From Cannabis sativa (Eukaryota > Streptophyta > Magnoliopsida > Rosales > Cannabaceae): DNA of 64,000 nucleotides. The notes below the pieces were generated by a model. It was not told the origin of the DNA. It did no database searches and saw only the letters and a program-made list of their open reading frames with translations. The stretch covers positions 14,516,812-14,580,811 of the forward strand of contig NC_083604.1 in assembly GCF_029168945.1 (NCBI RefSeq), given 5' to 3'. Each line of letters begins with the position of its first letter. The first letter of the stretch is position 1. The position numbers and the translations under genes are program-made. Below, in pieces: positions 12,819 to 23,630 of this stretch.

Positions 12819-13138
12819 ATTTTCAAGAACCCTAGATTTCCTCGTTTTTATGTTTTTTGGGGTATTGCCATGCTTTTTATCGATAGGGAAACTTTTAGTT
12901 CCTAGTTTAAGTCCCTGGGAAGTGATTTAGCGTATCACTTAATAGTGTTGTGATTGTTATGGTTTAGGAGCCTGTAATCCGCCGCGCAGTTCGTTCCAGT
13001 CAAGTTGACCGACACACCTGAATTCGGAATTGAGGTAAGATTAGTATAACAGTATGCATATATAGATTACATGTTTAGCGTGCATGTAGGAAGCCTGTTA
13101 GATTACATTAGATATGTATGTTGGCTTCGAACCATCTG

Positions 13139-13463
13139 CTGTATCACATCAGTACAGGCTAGAGTATGACTAGCAGCTGGAGTATGACCAGTGTACTGAG
13201 TATAGGCTGACACTGTATCACATCGGCACAGGCTAGAGTATGACTAGCAGCTGGAGTATGACCAGTCTGCCGAGTATAGGCTGATACTCGGTTTGGTAGT
13301 ACTGTACTATTTGACGTACCACATCAGTACATGCTAGAGTATGACTAGCAGCTGGAGTATGACCAGTGTACTGAGTATAGGCTGATACTGTAACACATCG
13401 GTACAGGCTAGAGTATGACTAGCAGCTGGAGTATGACCAGTGTACCGAGTATAGGCTGTTACT
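13139..13463. repeat. Tandem repeat in Sol1, 4 units of about 75 bp
   Basis: Four direct repeats share the core gctagagtatgactagcag followed by ctggagtatgaccag. Unit 2 carries an extra segment of about 27 bp (13284-13311). The related LTR at 23631-25658 has an unrelated two-unit repeat at the same relative place. Confidence 0.9.
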
Positions 13464-13886
13464 TGTCAATAGTACCGTCTTATGAACGTTCAGGACTCGG
13501 TATCGTGTGGGACACGACCGTTAGGGTTATGGTCAGGGGTATGGGCGTCTGATCATAACTCGGGATTTATGTATGTTTATTATTATGCTTTTCTTACTGA
13601 GTCTGTCGACTCACAGTGCTGTGTTTATGTGTAGGTAACGGTAAGGCTAAGGCTGATGGACCGTGAGAGCGAGCCGGTGAAGATTGTACATGTCGGGGCA
13701 GTTAGGCCTAGAGCGTACGATCCTCGGGACAGCAAGGCTATTTTTGTAATTGTCGCTAGGCGACAAGTATTTTGTATAGACAGTAAACTTTATTGTTTTG
13801 TAATCGGGATCCCGAGTATTTTGTATAAATATTTTACAAGTTTAATTAAAAAGCAAAAATTTTAATTAATCACAATTTCCATAAAC

Positions 13887-13905
13887 CTCGTTGATTAGCA
13901 ACGAG
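13887..13905. other. Conserved hairpin near LTR end
   Basis: A perfect inverted repeat CTCGTTG / CAACGAG with a 5-base loop lies 55 bp from the LTR terminus. It is retained in the diverged copy at 23686-23704. Confidence 0.6.
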
Positions 13906-13965
13906 CTGCACAGTATGTTTAAAAATCACGTAATACGCCTATGCTAGTTAGGGTGTTACACAAAA

Positions 13966-14907
13966 CATACAGCCCTTGTTCCATGTGAGCAACCCATAAT
14001 TAAAATCCATTACCAAAAATTGTGCAAACAGAACTTGAAAAATTCAATTTATAATATTGTGTTTGTAAACATGAAACACGATCAAATTTCTACTAAAATT
14101 AGGAATAAACAAAACATTTTCTAAAATTAAAAATTTCCTTTGAAACTTGAGGCGGGCTCTTCCTTTGGCTTGGACCGATACTAACTCGCAATTTCCAACT
14201 TTGAGCTTTAACTCCTCTGGGTTAAGATAATCCCAAGTTTCAAGCAGCTGCAATGAAGAACAAACATGGTTAGTAGGTCCAGAATCAACAATCCATAAGG
14301 ATTTGTCATTCTCTAAAACACATGATTCAAAGACAAAAGCACTACCTTCGTTCAAATTGTTTAGAAGTCTGGGACATCGTTCTTTTTGATGTCCCTTCTC
14401 ATCACAATTTGAACATTGAAGAGTATGACAATCAATTGTACATGAAGAAGCAACATTGTTAGAAGCTTCATTCTTAAATATTTTCCTCTTACAAAAGTTT
14501 GCAAAACCAGGAGGTGGCATTGCAATCAGATTCCGTTCATGAGCTCACAATTCTGCTTCTAGCTTATCCATGTCGGAAGAGTTAAAATTGTTGATCATAT
14601 AAGATACAACAAATCTATTATACTCTGGAGGAAGAATATTAAGTATGAATTGAACCCATTGTTCTTTTGATAATTCAATTCCAAGCAACTTTGCTTTTTG
14701 GAACTTTAGACTCATCATCAATAGGTACGAGTTAATGCAACTACCACAGTGCATTTTCACACTATAGAGTTCATTTGGAAAGGCATTGACAAGGAATGGG
14801 TCGGGCTGTGGGTTATTCATTTTGGCACTACAAATATCAATAAACTGAAGTAAATCATATGGTTCAATAAATTCATACACAAATTCTAAAAATAACAAGT
14901 ATAACAA
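13966..14907 (-). pseudogene. Cop-L2 gag and protease (broken)
   Basis: The minus strand encodes a short gag remnant, from about MNNPQPDPFL, carrying KLLGIELSKEQW and then a nonsense codon at 14542-14544 (Arg to TGA compared with the copy at 34753). After it come a CCHC zinc knuckle CSNCDEKGHQKERC and a copia aspartic protease with WIVDSGPTNHVC. In the related copy the protease motif is DSGSTNHVC, so a Ser to Pro change lies next to the active site. The N-terminal part of a typical copia gag is absent here and in Cop-L3, so the loss predates both copies. Confidence 0.85.
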
Positions 14908-17774
14908 ATATGTTTATAAAAAATACAAGAAATCTAAATATTTTTATTTTCTAAGGTTTTCAACAAACTGATACAGTATCCCGTTTAGGCGAGAGTCAAA
15001 ACATCATCAATTGAATAGAGTAGTCAACTCATTTAAACATTCTAGCAACCTTTTATTCGATCGAAAAGAGAATCCAACGTGGTTCCATTTAGGCAAGAGT
15101 CAAGGTCATTCCTATTTCATGAGCCCCCACCATTGTTTCATACTTTTGTAAGTCTTACTAATAGTCACCACTATTAGGGTGATCCATACTAAAAAATTAA
15201 ACACTTACAAATAATACTTATCTTTCGAGATTCTACGACATTAAATTGCTAATGAACGCTCCTCCATTAGGGAGGATTACTCACTAAAACAAGAACTATG
15301 TAGAACCAACAATGGAGATCGAATGTCTCTTGATTAAAGCTCATTATTTAAAATGTATTTTTATTTAATCATTTATTTTATTTATATTTTAATAATAAAA
15401 ATTATAAATTAAAGTTGGTCTGAAAAAAAATTAATTTTAAAAAAATTTCCAACTTTAATTAAAATTTCAATATTTAATTTTCGAAAATTATACATAAATA
15501 TATATAAAATTCGAAATTAAATAAATAATTAAAATGTAATAAAATAAAATTTGAAAAATATCTAATTTAAGTTGTTCTAAAATAACTAAATTTTCAACTT
15601 AAATTATTTTCAAACAAAATTTAATTAAATAACAAATTAAGTTGTAACCACTTAATTTGAAAAATATTCCATTTTAAGTTGATCCAAAATTTAACAAACT
15701 TTCAACTTAAAAAATATTCTAAGAATCTTCAATAACTAATTCCTAGAATTCCTCAACTTAATTTTGAAATTCAAAAAATATATTCAAATTTAATTTGACA
15801 AAAAAATTAGTTAGAAATAACTAATTTACAACTTAAATAGGAATATTTAATGAAATATACAAAATAAGCTTCAGAAGAATCTAATTAGTTATAATTCTAT
15901 TTTTAATTAAATACAAAAAAATACATATAATTTATCTTGAATTAATTTCATTAAACTAAGTGTGTTTTTCTTAAATTAATTTCAAAATATTCGAATGAAA
16001 AAAAAAATTCATCTATTTTGAAATTAATTATGTTGCTAATAAAGTTTTATTAGGTTAAACTAATTTAATTAACCTAGTACACTTATTCAAATCAGGCAAA
16101 TGGGCCTTCACAGTTGGGGTTGTTCATGTGAGGGAGGGTTGGGTTTAGATGTCGTACCCACTGCTAGGGCCCCCTAACTCTCACACAAGGCCCAAAAGAG
16201 AGGAATTTAACCTTAAAATGAACAGCTCTTATTAATTGAATAGGCCCAAACACTAAATGGGCCTAAATAAAATCTATCATGGTTTGACATTTTATTTAGC
16301 AACCTAGTCCATTTTAATTTCAAAAAATTAAATGGACTTCCTATATGCATCTAAGCCCAAAGAAAACATATAGGCTCACACAGGCACACAAATTTGGATG
16401 GATCCTATCATGTTACTAGGTCATACACAAATGAAAGAAGAATGCAAAATTTACCTGTTACAAATTATTGGTTTGACCTATTGACAATTGAACCATGGGT
16501 TAAAATCAGATCATTGGATCTGTCAACAAGTTAATCATGACAATTTAGATCAAGCAACAATAGGTTTTATAAAACTTGTTTTACAATCAAACAATATAAA
16601 ACACATACACCTGCAACAAGTTGGATAGTTGGATATAGGATTTATTTAATTTTAAATTAGTTTAATTTAATTTAAAAAAATTCGAAAAATAAATAAATAA
16701 AAATATTTTTTTTCGGAATATAATAAATAATAAATAAATTAATTAAAAAAATTAAAATTAAACCTATGAATTTGAAAAATTAGGTTTCAACTAACTTAAG
16801 TATCTTTTTCAAAAAAAATGCTAACTACTTTTCAAATTTCATGTTATTTTTGAAATAAAAATTCAATAAAATAAAATGATAATTTAATATCATTTGTCTG
16901 ATTTTACAATTTAATTTAAATAAAAAATGACAAAATTTAAAAGTTAGAATAATATCCTATTTCTATTTAAAATATCATGATTAAAATGATCTTATTTTAA
17001 ATTTGAAATAAGGTCAATTAAATAAAAAAAATTTAAATATTAAATATGTGACCTTAAATTTAAAAATAAGATAAAATAATCAAATTTTAATAAATAAGAT
17101 AATTAATTAAGCAAAAAATAGATTTTTACCTATTTTCAAATTCAAATTTCACTAATATCTTTAATTAATTTAAAAAATATATATTAATTAATATAATTCT
17201 GATAATTAGATTTGAAATATGAAAAACAAAAATCTAAATACAAAATTATACAAAAAATTCGAAATTAATTCCATGAAAAAGCATGAAGAAAATGAAGAAA
17301 ATTGAAAAAAAATGCAAGTTGTACGGATTTTATCCTCGCGCGTCCCAGGAGTCCATAGTCGAGTTTTGCCGCACACGGATCATGCACAACAGGATTTCCG
17401 CACGCGGAATGGGGTTTCAGATAGCACCTGGGCAAGAAAATTCAGAATGCCCGTGTCTGAACACGGGTGACACCCGTGTGTCACGTGCATCCGCACGCGC
17501 ATGGGGTGTGTCACCACCCCTATCTTTTTTCAAAACTTCAAAAAATCATAACTAATTCAAATTAAATCGAAATCAAGTTCTATAAAAAAAGTGAATTGCT
17601 TAATTTTTCCCAAATTATCCAACAAAAAAATTTCCAAAACGAAAATTTAATTATTTTCATAAAAAATTTCACAAACATCAATCAATCATCAAATAACACA
17701 CATATCAACATGAAACCATCAAAATCAAACACAAATCGTTTTAAGTCCAAATTTCTTGAAAGTAAATCAATTAC
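14908..17774 (-). other. Cop-L2 untranslated leader with structured motifs
   Basis: About 2.9 kb lie between the primer-binding site and gag, mostly AT-rich and non-coding. On the minus strand it holds a GC-rich hairpin island (about 17330-17520), a conserved domain closed by GGGCCTT/AAGGCCC arms (16102-16108 and 16187-16193), two hairpins with a shared loop (15261-15275 and 15169-15181) and CGCCTAAACGGGA motifs (14979-14999, and a decayed copy at 15083-15103). All have counterparts at the same relative positions in Cop-L3 and Cop-L4. The frames at 17283 and 17596 are antisense and not supported as genes. Confidence 0.75.
17450..17479. other. Alternating inverted repeat (three arms)
   Basis: The arms CCCGTGT (17450-17456), ACACGGG (17461-17467) and CCCGTGT (17473-17479) follow one another with 4- and 5-base loops. 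The middle arm can pair with either neighbour, but not both. Confidence 0.7.
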
Positions 17775-17790
17775 TATGGCTCTGACGCCA
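17775..17790 (-). other. Primer-binding site of Cop-L2
   Basis: The minus strand reads TGGCGTCAGAGCCATA two bases inside the LTR end, an initiator tRNA-Met type site with a few changes from the other copies. Confidence 0.75.
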
Positions 17791-17792
17791 GT

Positions 17793-19592
17793 TGTTGGAA
17801 TTATTTCACCAGGATCTAGATTTAATAACACGTATGTTATTAACATCCTAAATATGAACTTGTAAAACGATATGAAATAAACACATATAAAGTATAAGAA
17901 ACCTTACAGTGGTTGCAGCGGAATATAATGTCTTCTTCCACTCAGATCTCTAACCCTTGTATCCTTTCTGTAGCAGAGTATCACCAAGATCTGAGTCCGA
18001 ATCTCCTTCTCTTGAAACAAGATTCTTCACAATCTTACACACTATGATTGAGTACTACTTGATGTGTGTGGGCACTCACTCTTTCACTATAGGCTCGATT
18101 TATAAGAGAGGAAGAGAGAGAGAGAGTGTGTGGTTTTGGCTAGGGTTGTGAAGGAGGCTCAAATTTTATCTGAAGGAATGAGATGCATCATCTTTTACCT
18201 TAAGTCATCACTACCTTTTTATAGGAAACCACGTAGGGTTAGGTTAGATTTATTTGGAATTAAAATAATGAAAAAATAAATGGTAAATTTTCCATAGAGT
18301 GGCCGCCCATAAATGGATAATGGGCCCCACTTTGCAATTTTGCCATTTTTCTCATTTTCCTTCTTATTTTCTCAAAAATACAAATTTTCTAATTAAACCA
18401 TTTAAATGCAAATTCTAATTATTTAATAACTAAAACTTAATTATTAAATAATATTGTCATTTAATATATTTATTAATTAGGCTTATCAAAGTCTCTTAAC
18501 TAACAAATTACCCCTAAAAACTCTTTCTTCACAATTAAGCCCTTGCTTAGTAAAAAATTCATAAACTAGACATAGTCTTATTTTAGAATTATAATTGATT
18601 AATTAAAATCAATTAACTGAATCTTACAAGAAGTATTGTCTCAACTAGTATGGGGACCATGGGCCTATATATCTGAGCTTCCTATAAGCAGACCCAGAAT
18701 TTACCAAGTAAAATTACTGACTTATTAATTCCTTGTTGCATCCACCATGAAACTTGGAATTGCACTTTCAGTTATATAGAACGCTCTATATGTTCCACGA
18801 TATAGATACGCTATCAGTTATCCATTGTTATAATCCCAATAATCAATGATCCTCTATAGATGATCTACATTGTATAGGGATTAATTTATCGTTACACTCT
18901 TCAATGCATTTTATCCTTAAAACACTCAGCCACCTATAAATGATATTTCAGTGAACTAACATAATCTCTGAAATGAGTACTCAACCATATGTTTAGCGCT
19001 CCCACTCAATTACACTACCATGTTTTCAAAATGTACGTATCACCCTGACCCAAAAGTAGGCTTAAGTAACAAATCAAAGAGCATGTATAATACTCTTGAG
19101 ATGGAACCTAACCATGTCAGGATTAAGATCATTTGATCTAGGATCAACTAGGTAATATTGAATTGAATAGATATTACGGTAAATTTATCATATCTATACA
19201 AAGTTCAATATTTGTCCCTTCCGGTGCATACTCCATGCATCCAACCCAAGCTTTACTTTAACCAATGCCCTGGAAAGGACATAGCAGTTATCCAATGTGC
19301 AAGTAAACTATGTTGTAGATTATCATATCAGTTAAACCCTGTGTACTGATAAATCTAGGAATATATATTTAATCACATAATCTTGATTACTTTCCACTGT
19401 GCTGACGACACAATAAACAAGAACATAAATGTGATAAGGGTTTGGATGAATTTATAAATCAAATAACCAAATAAATGATAACATGAACCAAATGACACAA
19501 TAAATGATGAAAATACTTCTGTCTCTTTATTGAGAATTGAATAATAAAGATTACATTGAAATGGAGTTTTATTTAGGGTATAAAACCCAACA
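17793..19592 (-). repeat. 5' LTR of Cop-L2 (1800 bp)
   Basis: The minus strand starts TGTTGGGTTTTATACCC at 19592 and ends CCAACA at 17793. It pairs with the partial 3' LTR at 8314-8775. The frames inside it (17957, 19373) overlap the LTR and are not genes. Confidence 0.9.
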
Positions 19593-21347
19593 AAACCTTC
19601 CAAGAAGGTGAAAACTGAGGAACCCCACATTATATTCAAAGAGGAAGACGAGAAGAACGTGAGATATCCTCATGTCGATCTGCTGGTCATAACCATTCAA
19701 CTGGCCAATAAGAGGATCAACAGAGTGTTAATAGATAATGGCAGCTCGGTAAATATCATTTATATGGAGACTATAATGAAAATGGGGCTCGAAAAGGCCA
19801 AGTTAAGGCCTTGTATGGTGAATCTTTACGAATTCACCAGGGATAGAATCGCTAGCCTTGGCATAATCGAGCTTGCTTTAACTGTAGGCGAGGCACCTTT
19901 AACTGCTACTGTTTTGCTAGACTTCTTAGTTGTCGACCTACCCTTGGCTTACAACATATTGTTGGATCGTCCACCACCTATCTTTAAAGTTCCAAACACC
20001 AGATGGCGTGGGAGTGGTGCGTGGTGACCAGATGCTCACTTGCAATTGCTATCGCATAGAGTTGCAGCATAGAAGGGTCGATCATCAGTTGATGACGATC
20101 TTGGCAGGAGAAAACAAGAAGAAAGAGGAAGATCTGATCCCCGAGTTCAAGATGAAAGAAACCTGCTAAAACAAATTGAAGAATTGGACGACGTTATACT
20201 CGACGCAGGAAATCCCACCAAATGTGTGTCCATTGGGATGAACTTGACGAATAGCTCAAATAGCAATTAATAAGCTTTTTGAAAGCGACTCAGGATCAAC
20301 TCGCCTGGAGTCATTGGGATATGATAGGGATTGACCCTAAGATTATCTTCCATCACTTAAATGTTGATCCAAACTACCCGAGGAAGAGCAAAAAAGGAGG
20401 CCCTTGGATTCCGAGAGGCAAGGGGCACTAAAACAGGAAGTTGACAAGCTGGTAGTCAATGATTTTATATGCGAGGTATTTTACCCCTCGTAGATAGCCA
20501 ATCCTTTTTTGTCTCGAAACCTAATGGAACTTAGAGAACTTGTATTGACTTCTTCGATATGAATAAGGCATGCCCAAAAGACTGTTTTCCTCTTCCCAGG
20601 ATCGACCAGTTAGTGGATGCAACTCCAGGGCACGAGCTTATGTCATTTATGGACGCATATCATGGATATAACCAGATAAAAATGTATGTCCCAGATCAAG
20701 AACATACAACCTTCTCGTCAGTATCCGATAATGAAACCCAATTTGATGGCGACTTGTTCACTGAATTCTGCGAGAGGAATCCAATTATCAAAAGCTTCTT
20801 GTCAGTATCTAGGCCTCAGGCAAATGGACAAGTGGAAGCCATTAATAAAACCCTAAAGGATACTATCAAGAAAAAGTTAGACGCTGCCAAAGGAAGATGG
20901 GTTGACGAGCTACCTCAGGTGCTCTAGGCCCACAAAATTACCGAGAAAATAGCCACGGGACACACTCCTTTCTCGCTAGCATTTGGCTCGGAAGCAATGC
21001 TGCTTGTTGAAGTGAACATATTGACTCATAGAAGAGAGTTTTAGAATCAAGAACAAAACTAGGAACTTTTAAAATTGTCCTTGGATCTATTTGAGGAAAA
21101 ACGAACTGAGTTCCAAATCATCAACGGTGCATACAAACATCGAGTCATAAGATACATCAACAAAAGAGTCAAGAAAAGACTATTTAATGTTGGAGACTTG
21201 GTGTTAAGATGAGTCTTTGCAAATAAGAGAGATGCATCAGCAGGAGTGTTCAACCCGAAATGGGAGGGTCCATATGTCATCCAAGCAGTAGTTGGAGTCG
21301 AAGTCTATAAATTAGCTCGACTTGATGGCTCGCTAATAAAAAACTAC
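19593..21347 (+). pseudogene. Ty3/gypsy polyprotein relic (protease, RT, integrase)
   Basis: Plus-strand remnants of a gypsy pol are present. The aspartic protease is at 19608-20027, with active-site DNGSS in place of the usual DTGSS. An RT start with FPLPRIDQLVDATPGHEL and FMDAYHGYNQI is at 20559-20700. The frame then jumps straight into the integrase core (SDNETQFDGDLF, then SRPQANGQVEAINKTL) from about 20706. The RT catalytic YVDD, RNase H and the first half of integrase are therefore deleted. A post-integrase stretch with WEGPYVI lies at 21180-21340, where the CACTA end interrupts it. Stops occur at 20028, 20168, 20926 and elsewhere. The wording of the RT motifs is Tat-like, which is an inference. 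Confidence 0.85.
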
Positions 21348-23630
21348 CACTACTACAAAATTGGGTATTCCCAACGGTTAATAAGGGGGCCAATTCTGAA
21401 AACCGTTGGAAAAGGTAAGGGAAGATTTTTCCCAACGGTTTAGAACCGAAGCAAAGAAACCCTTGGGAAAAACTAATGCCAACAGTGGAGAACCGTGGGC
21501 AATAGTAAATGAAATTTTTTAAAAGAAAACAGTGAACGCCAACAGTGGAGAACCGTTGGTAATATGATTACTGTTAGAAAATATTTTTTTGTTTAAAAAA
21601 AAGTATCAAATTTTTTTTTTAAAAAAAAAGTTAACAAGTTTTGTATTTAATTAAAAGATTAACAAAAAAAATTGAGCAATTTTTTTTTTTAAAAAAAAAA
21701 GAAAAATAAAAAAGTGTATAAATAGAACATTATAAAATACTATTGTAGAATTATTTTGAATTTAGTCATAACAAAATATTATAATACTAGTATTTTAAAT
21801 TTTAATGGTATTTGCCTAAAAATATTATTTTTGAAAGAAAAAAAAATACCATTTTATTTGATTACATTTTTTTTTGGAAATGGTTAGCATTTATACATGT
21901 ATTAGTGACATTTAATATAAAATGTTACTAATTTATAAATAGTTAATTTTAATAATATTTAAAGTGTAACTAAATTATAACCTAATCACATTTGTAAAAA
22001 TAATTTAACTGATTATATTGTTCTACATTTTAAAATGTCAGTAATTTGTTTTATATAATAGAAAATGTTATTTTCATTAAAAGAATAATGCTTTCAAATA
22101 TTAGTAAATAAATTATATATAAAAAAAATATATAAACAATATTTTTTTTAATTATCTCAAAAAAAAAAAAACATTATACTTTTAAGAAGTTAACTGGTAT
22201 TTACATTTTATGGTTAAATCACATTCGATCTCTAAGCCGCCTCCAGCCATCACTCGTCATCGCTGGTCTAAGTCGCCTCCACCACATCACCACCTCCACC
22301 TCTTCTCCCTTCCACGATCAACAGCTCTTCCCACCCTCCGAGCTCTGTTATTTCTCCTTTTGCTTGAGATGAAAATGCAGGTTTCAAACTCATACTCATG
22401 GTTTCTCTTTGTTATTTCTTTACTTTTTCTCATTGCAAGGTGACATCCATGGTTTCTCTATGATTATTTTTCTTATTAAACCATTTGTCTACAACATTTT
22501 AGATTTGAGGTAATCTAACCTCTTCTTTATTTGTGAAAATTTTCGGTAACATTTGAATCATTTGTTTAATTCAGATTTTTGTATATTCATGTGATTATAT
22601 ATATGTGTTCAGTTCAATAATGGCGTAAATTTTGTTTTATATTGTGTTTGTCTCATCTTTTTGGTTTAAAAATTGTTGTTGAAATTAATATCAATATGTA
22701 TGCCTATTTCTATCTTTCTTTTACAATATTTATAATTTAGATTTGTTATTTGCGTTTGACATCGTAAGTTTATAATAGAAGTTGGGTTTAGTTACAGTGC
22801 AAACTTTGTTATAAATCTTTTGAGAAAATGGATTAGGTTTGAGAATATTACAGCACCTTCAAGGTAACTAATTATAGATTTTCTCTCTTAATTGTTTTAA
22901 ATAATTGATTGATTTGGAATTAATTTAATAAACGTACATTACTGAATTGAAGATTTTGATTCATTTACTGTGCAACTTGGAAGATATGGCTGCTAATCCT
23001 TTCCATTCATTGTGCAGAAGTGTAGTTGTTGTTGTGGTACTGGAGCAAGATTAGGAATATATGTTGCATCATTGGTTTGGAGGTGTTGTGGTGTGTCCCC
23101 TCCAAGTGCTTAGTTTTGATTCAAGAAACGTGTGTCGTCTGCTCAAGCAATTATCAAGTTGATCAAATGGATTCACCGAAGAAGAGAATTAGAAAGTGAA
23201 GAAGCAGGTGTATATATTGGTAACTACTGCTCTTATATATAGAATCTGGTATACTAGGAATGATAAGTATTGGAATCATTCAAATCATTTTGTGGAGTCA
23301 ATTTTTCATCATACAAAGATAAATATGAAAGGGAGGCTTACACGAATTAGCTTCAATAAAGTTAGTCAAATAGATAGAGAGTGAATAGAAATGTTGTAAA
23401 TGTTACAAGTCTATTATCAGGCCTTTAAGGTACTGTTGAACAATTGTAAGGTTTCAAATTGTGGAATATATATTTAAATGATGATTTATAAAATAATATA
23501 TTAGTGTAGTGAAATAATAATTTGAATTTATATTTTATGATTTTTATTTCATTAATTTTTATTTATATTATCATTTTTGTTAATTTTTATTTATACTATT
23601 ATTTTTGTTAAAATTCATTTATATTATTAT
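21348..23630 (+). mobile_element. CACTA (En/Spm-type) transposon, left end and body fragment
   Basis: The terminal inverted repeat CACTACTACAAAATTGGG begins at 21348. It is followed by subterminal motifs in both orientations (cccaacggtt, aaccgttgg; 21370-21560), which is how CACTA ends are built. No matching right terminus is visible before the solo LTR at 23631 or after it, so the element is truncated or the end is lost. No transposase is recognised. The interior is AT-rich to 22200. Then come a Pro/His-rich frame (22210-22443, unrecognised, possibly a captured exon because it ends near a splice-like aaatgcag|gtttc) and a LINE tail at 23196-23397. Confidence 0.7.
23196..23397 (+). pseudogene. 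LINE reverse-transcriptase C-terminal fragment
   Basis: A short frame with YRIWYTRNDKYW and MKGRLTRISF resembles the C-terminal tail found after the zinc-binding RT region of plant L1-type LINEs. Matching residues upstream (about 23160-23210, IKWIHRRRELESE) lie in another frame, so a frameshift is present. It is about 65 residues long with no RT core nearby. It is an isolated remnant carried inside the CACTA-derived segment. Confidence 0.55.

Larger units (their letters stand above)
11600..13960 (+). mobile_element. Solo LTR Sol1, probably Ty3/gypsy type (2361 bp)
   Basis: The unit starts TGTAAAGACC and ends GTGTTACA, so it has TG...CA ends with a short inverted repeat TGTAA/TTACA. It is flanked by a perfect 5-bp target duplication CAAAA (11595-11599 and 13961-13965). 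It holds no gag-pol and interrupts the copia pol of Cop-L2. A diverged reverse-complement copy lies at 23631-25658. The size, ends and 5-bp duplication fit a solo LTR. Gypsy type is inferred from the TGTAACACCC terminus common in that group. Orientation is chosen from the pyrimidine-rich, UTR-like stretch at 12095-12130 and is uncertain. The reading frames at 11730 and 13656 inside it are not supported as genes. Confidence 0.8.
8314..19592 (-). mobile_element. Ty1/copia element Cop-L2 with nested solo LTR
   Basis: This minus-strand copia element reads, from 19592 downward, as 5' LTR (17793-19592), primer-binding site, leader (14908-17774), decayed gag-pol (8804-14907) and a partial 3' LTR (8314-8775). 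The two LTRs match closely where both exist. The distal part of the 3' LTR is lost where it meets Cop-L1 at 8313/8314. A foreign 2361-bp element interrupts the coding part at 11600-13960. The right-hand flank begins aaacc, but the matching left copy is gone, so the target duplication cannot be tested. Confidence 0.9.

Noticed and set aside
13139..13463. Possible CRISPR-like array
   Set aside because: Units are contiguous tandem repeats without unique spacers, inside a plant LTR; CRISPR does not apply.
17283..17555. 90-codon plus-strand frame in the Cop-L2 leader
   Set aside because: It is made by the GC-rich hairpin island and is antisense to the element; it has no homologue in the other leaders.
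22210..22443. Complete Pro/His-rich protein gene
   Set aside because: There is no recognisable domain or promoter; it lies in a CACTA fragment and may be part of an exon. It is kept only as a note.
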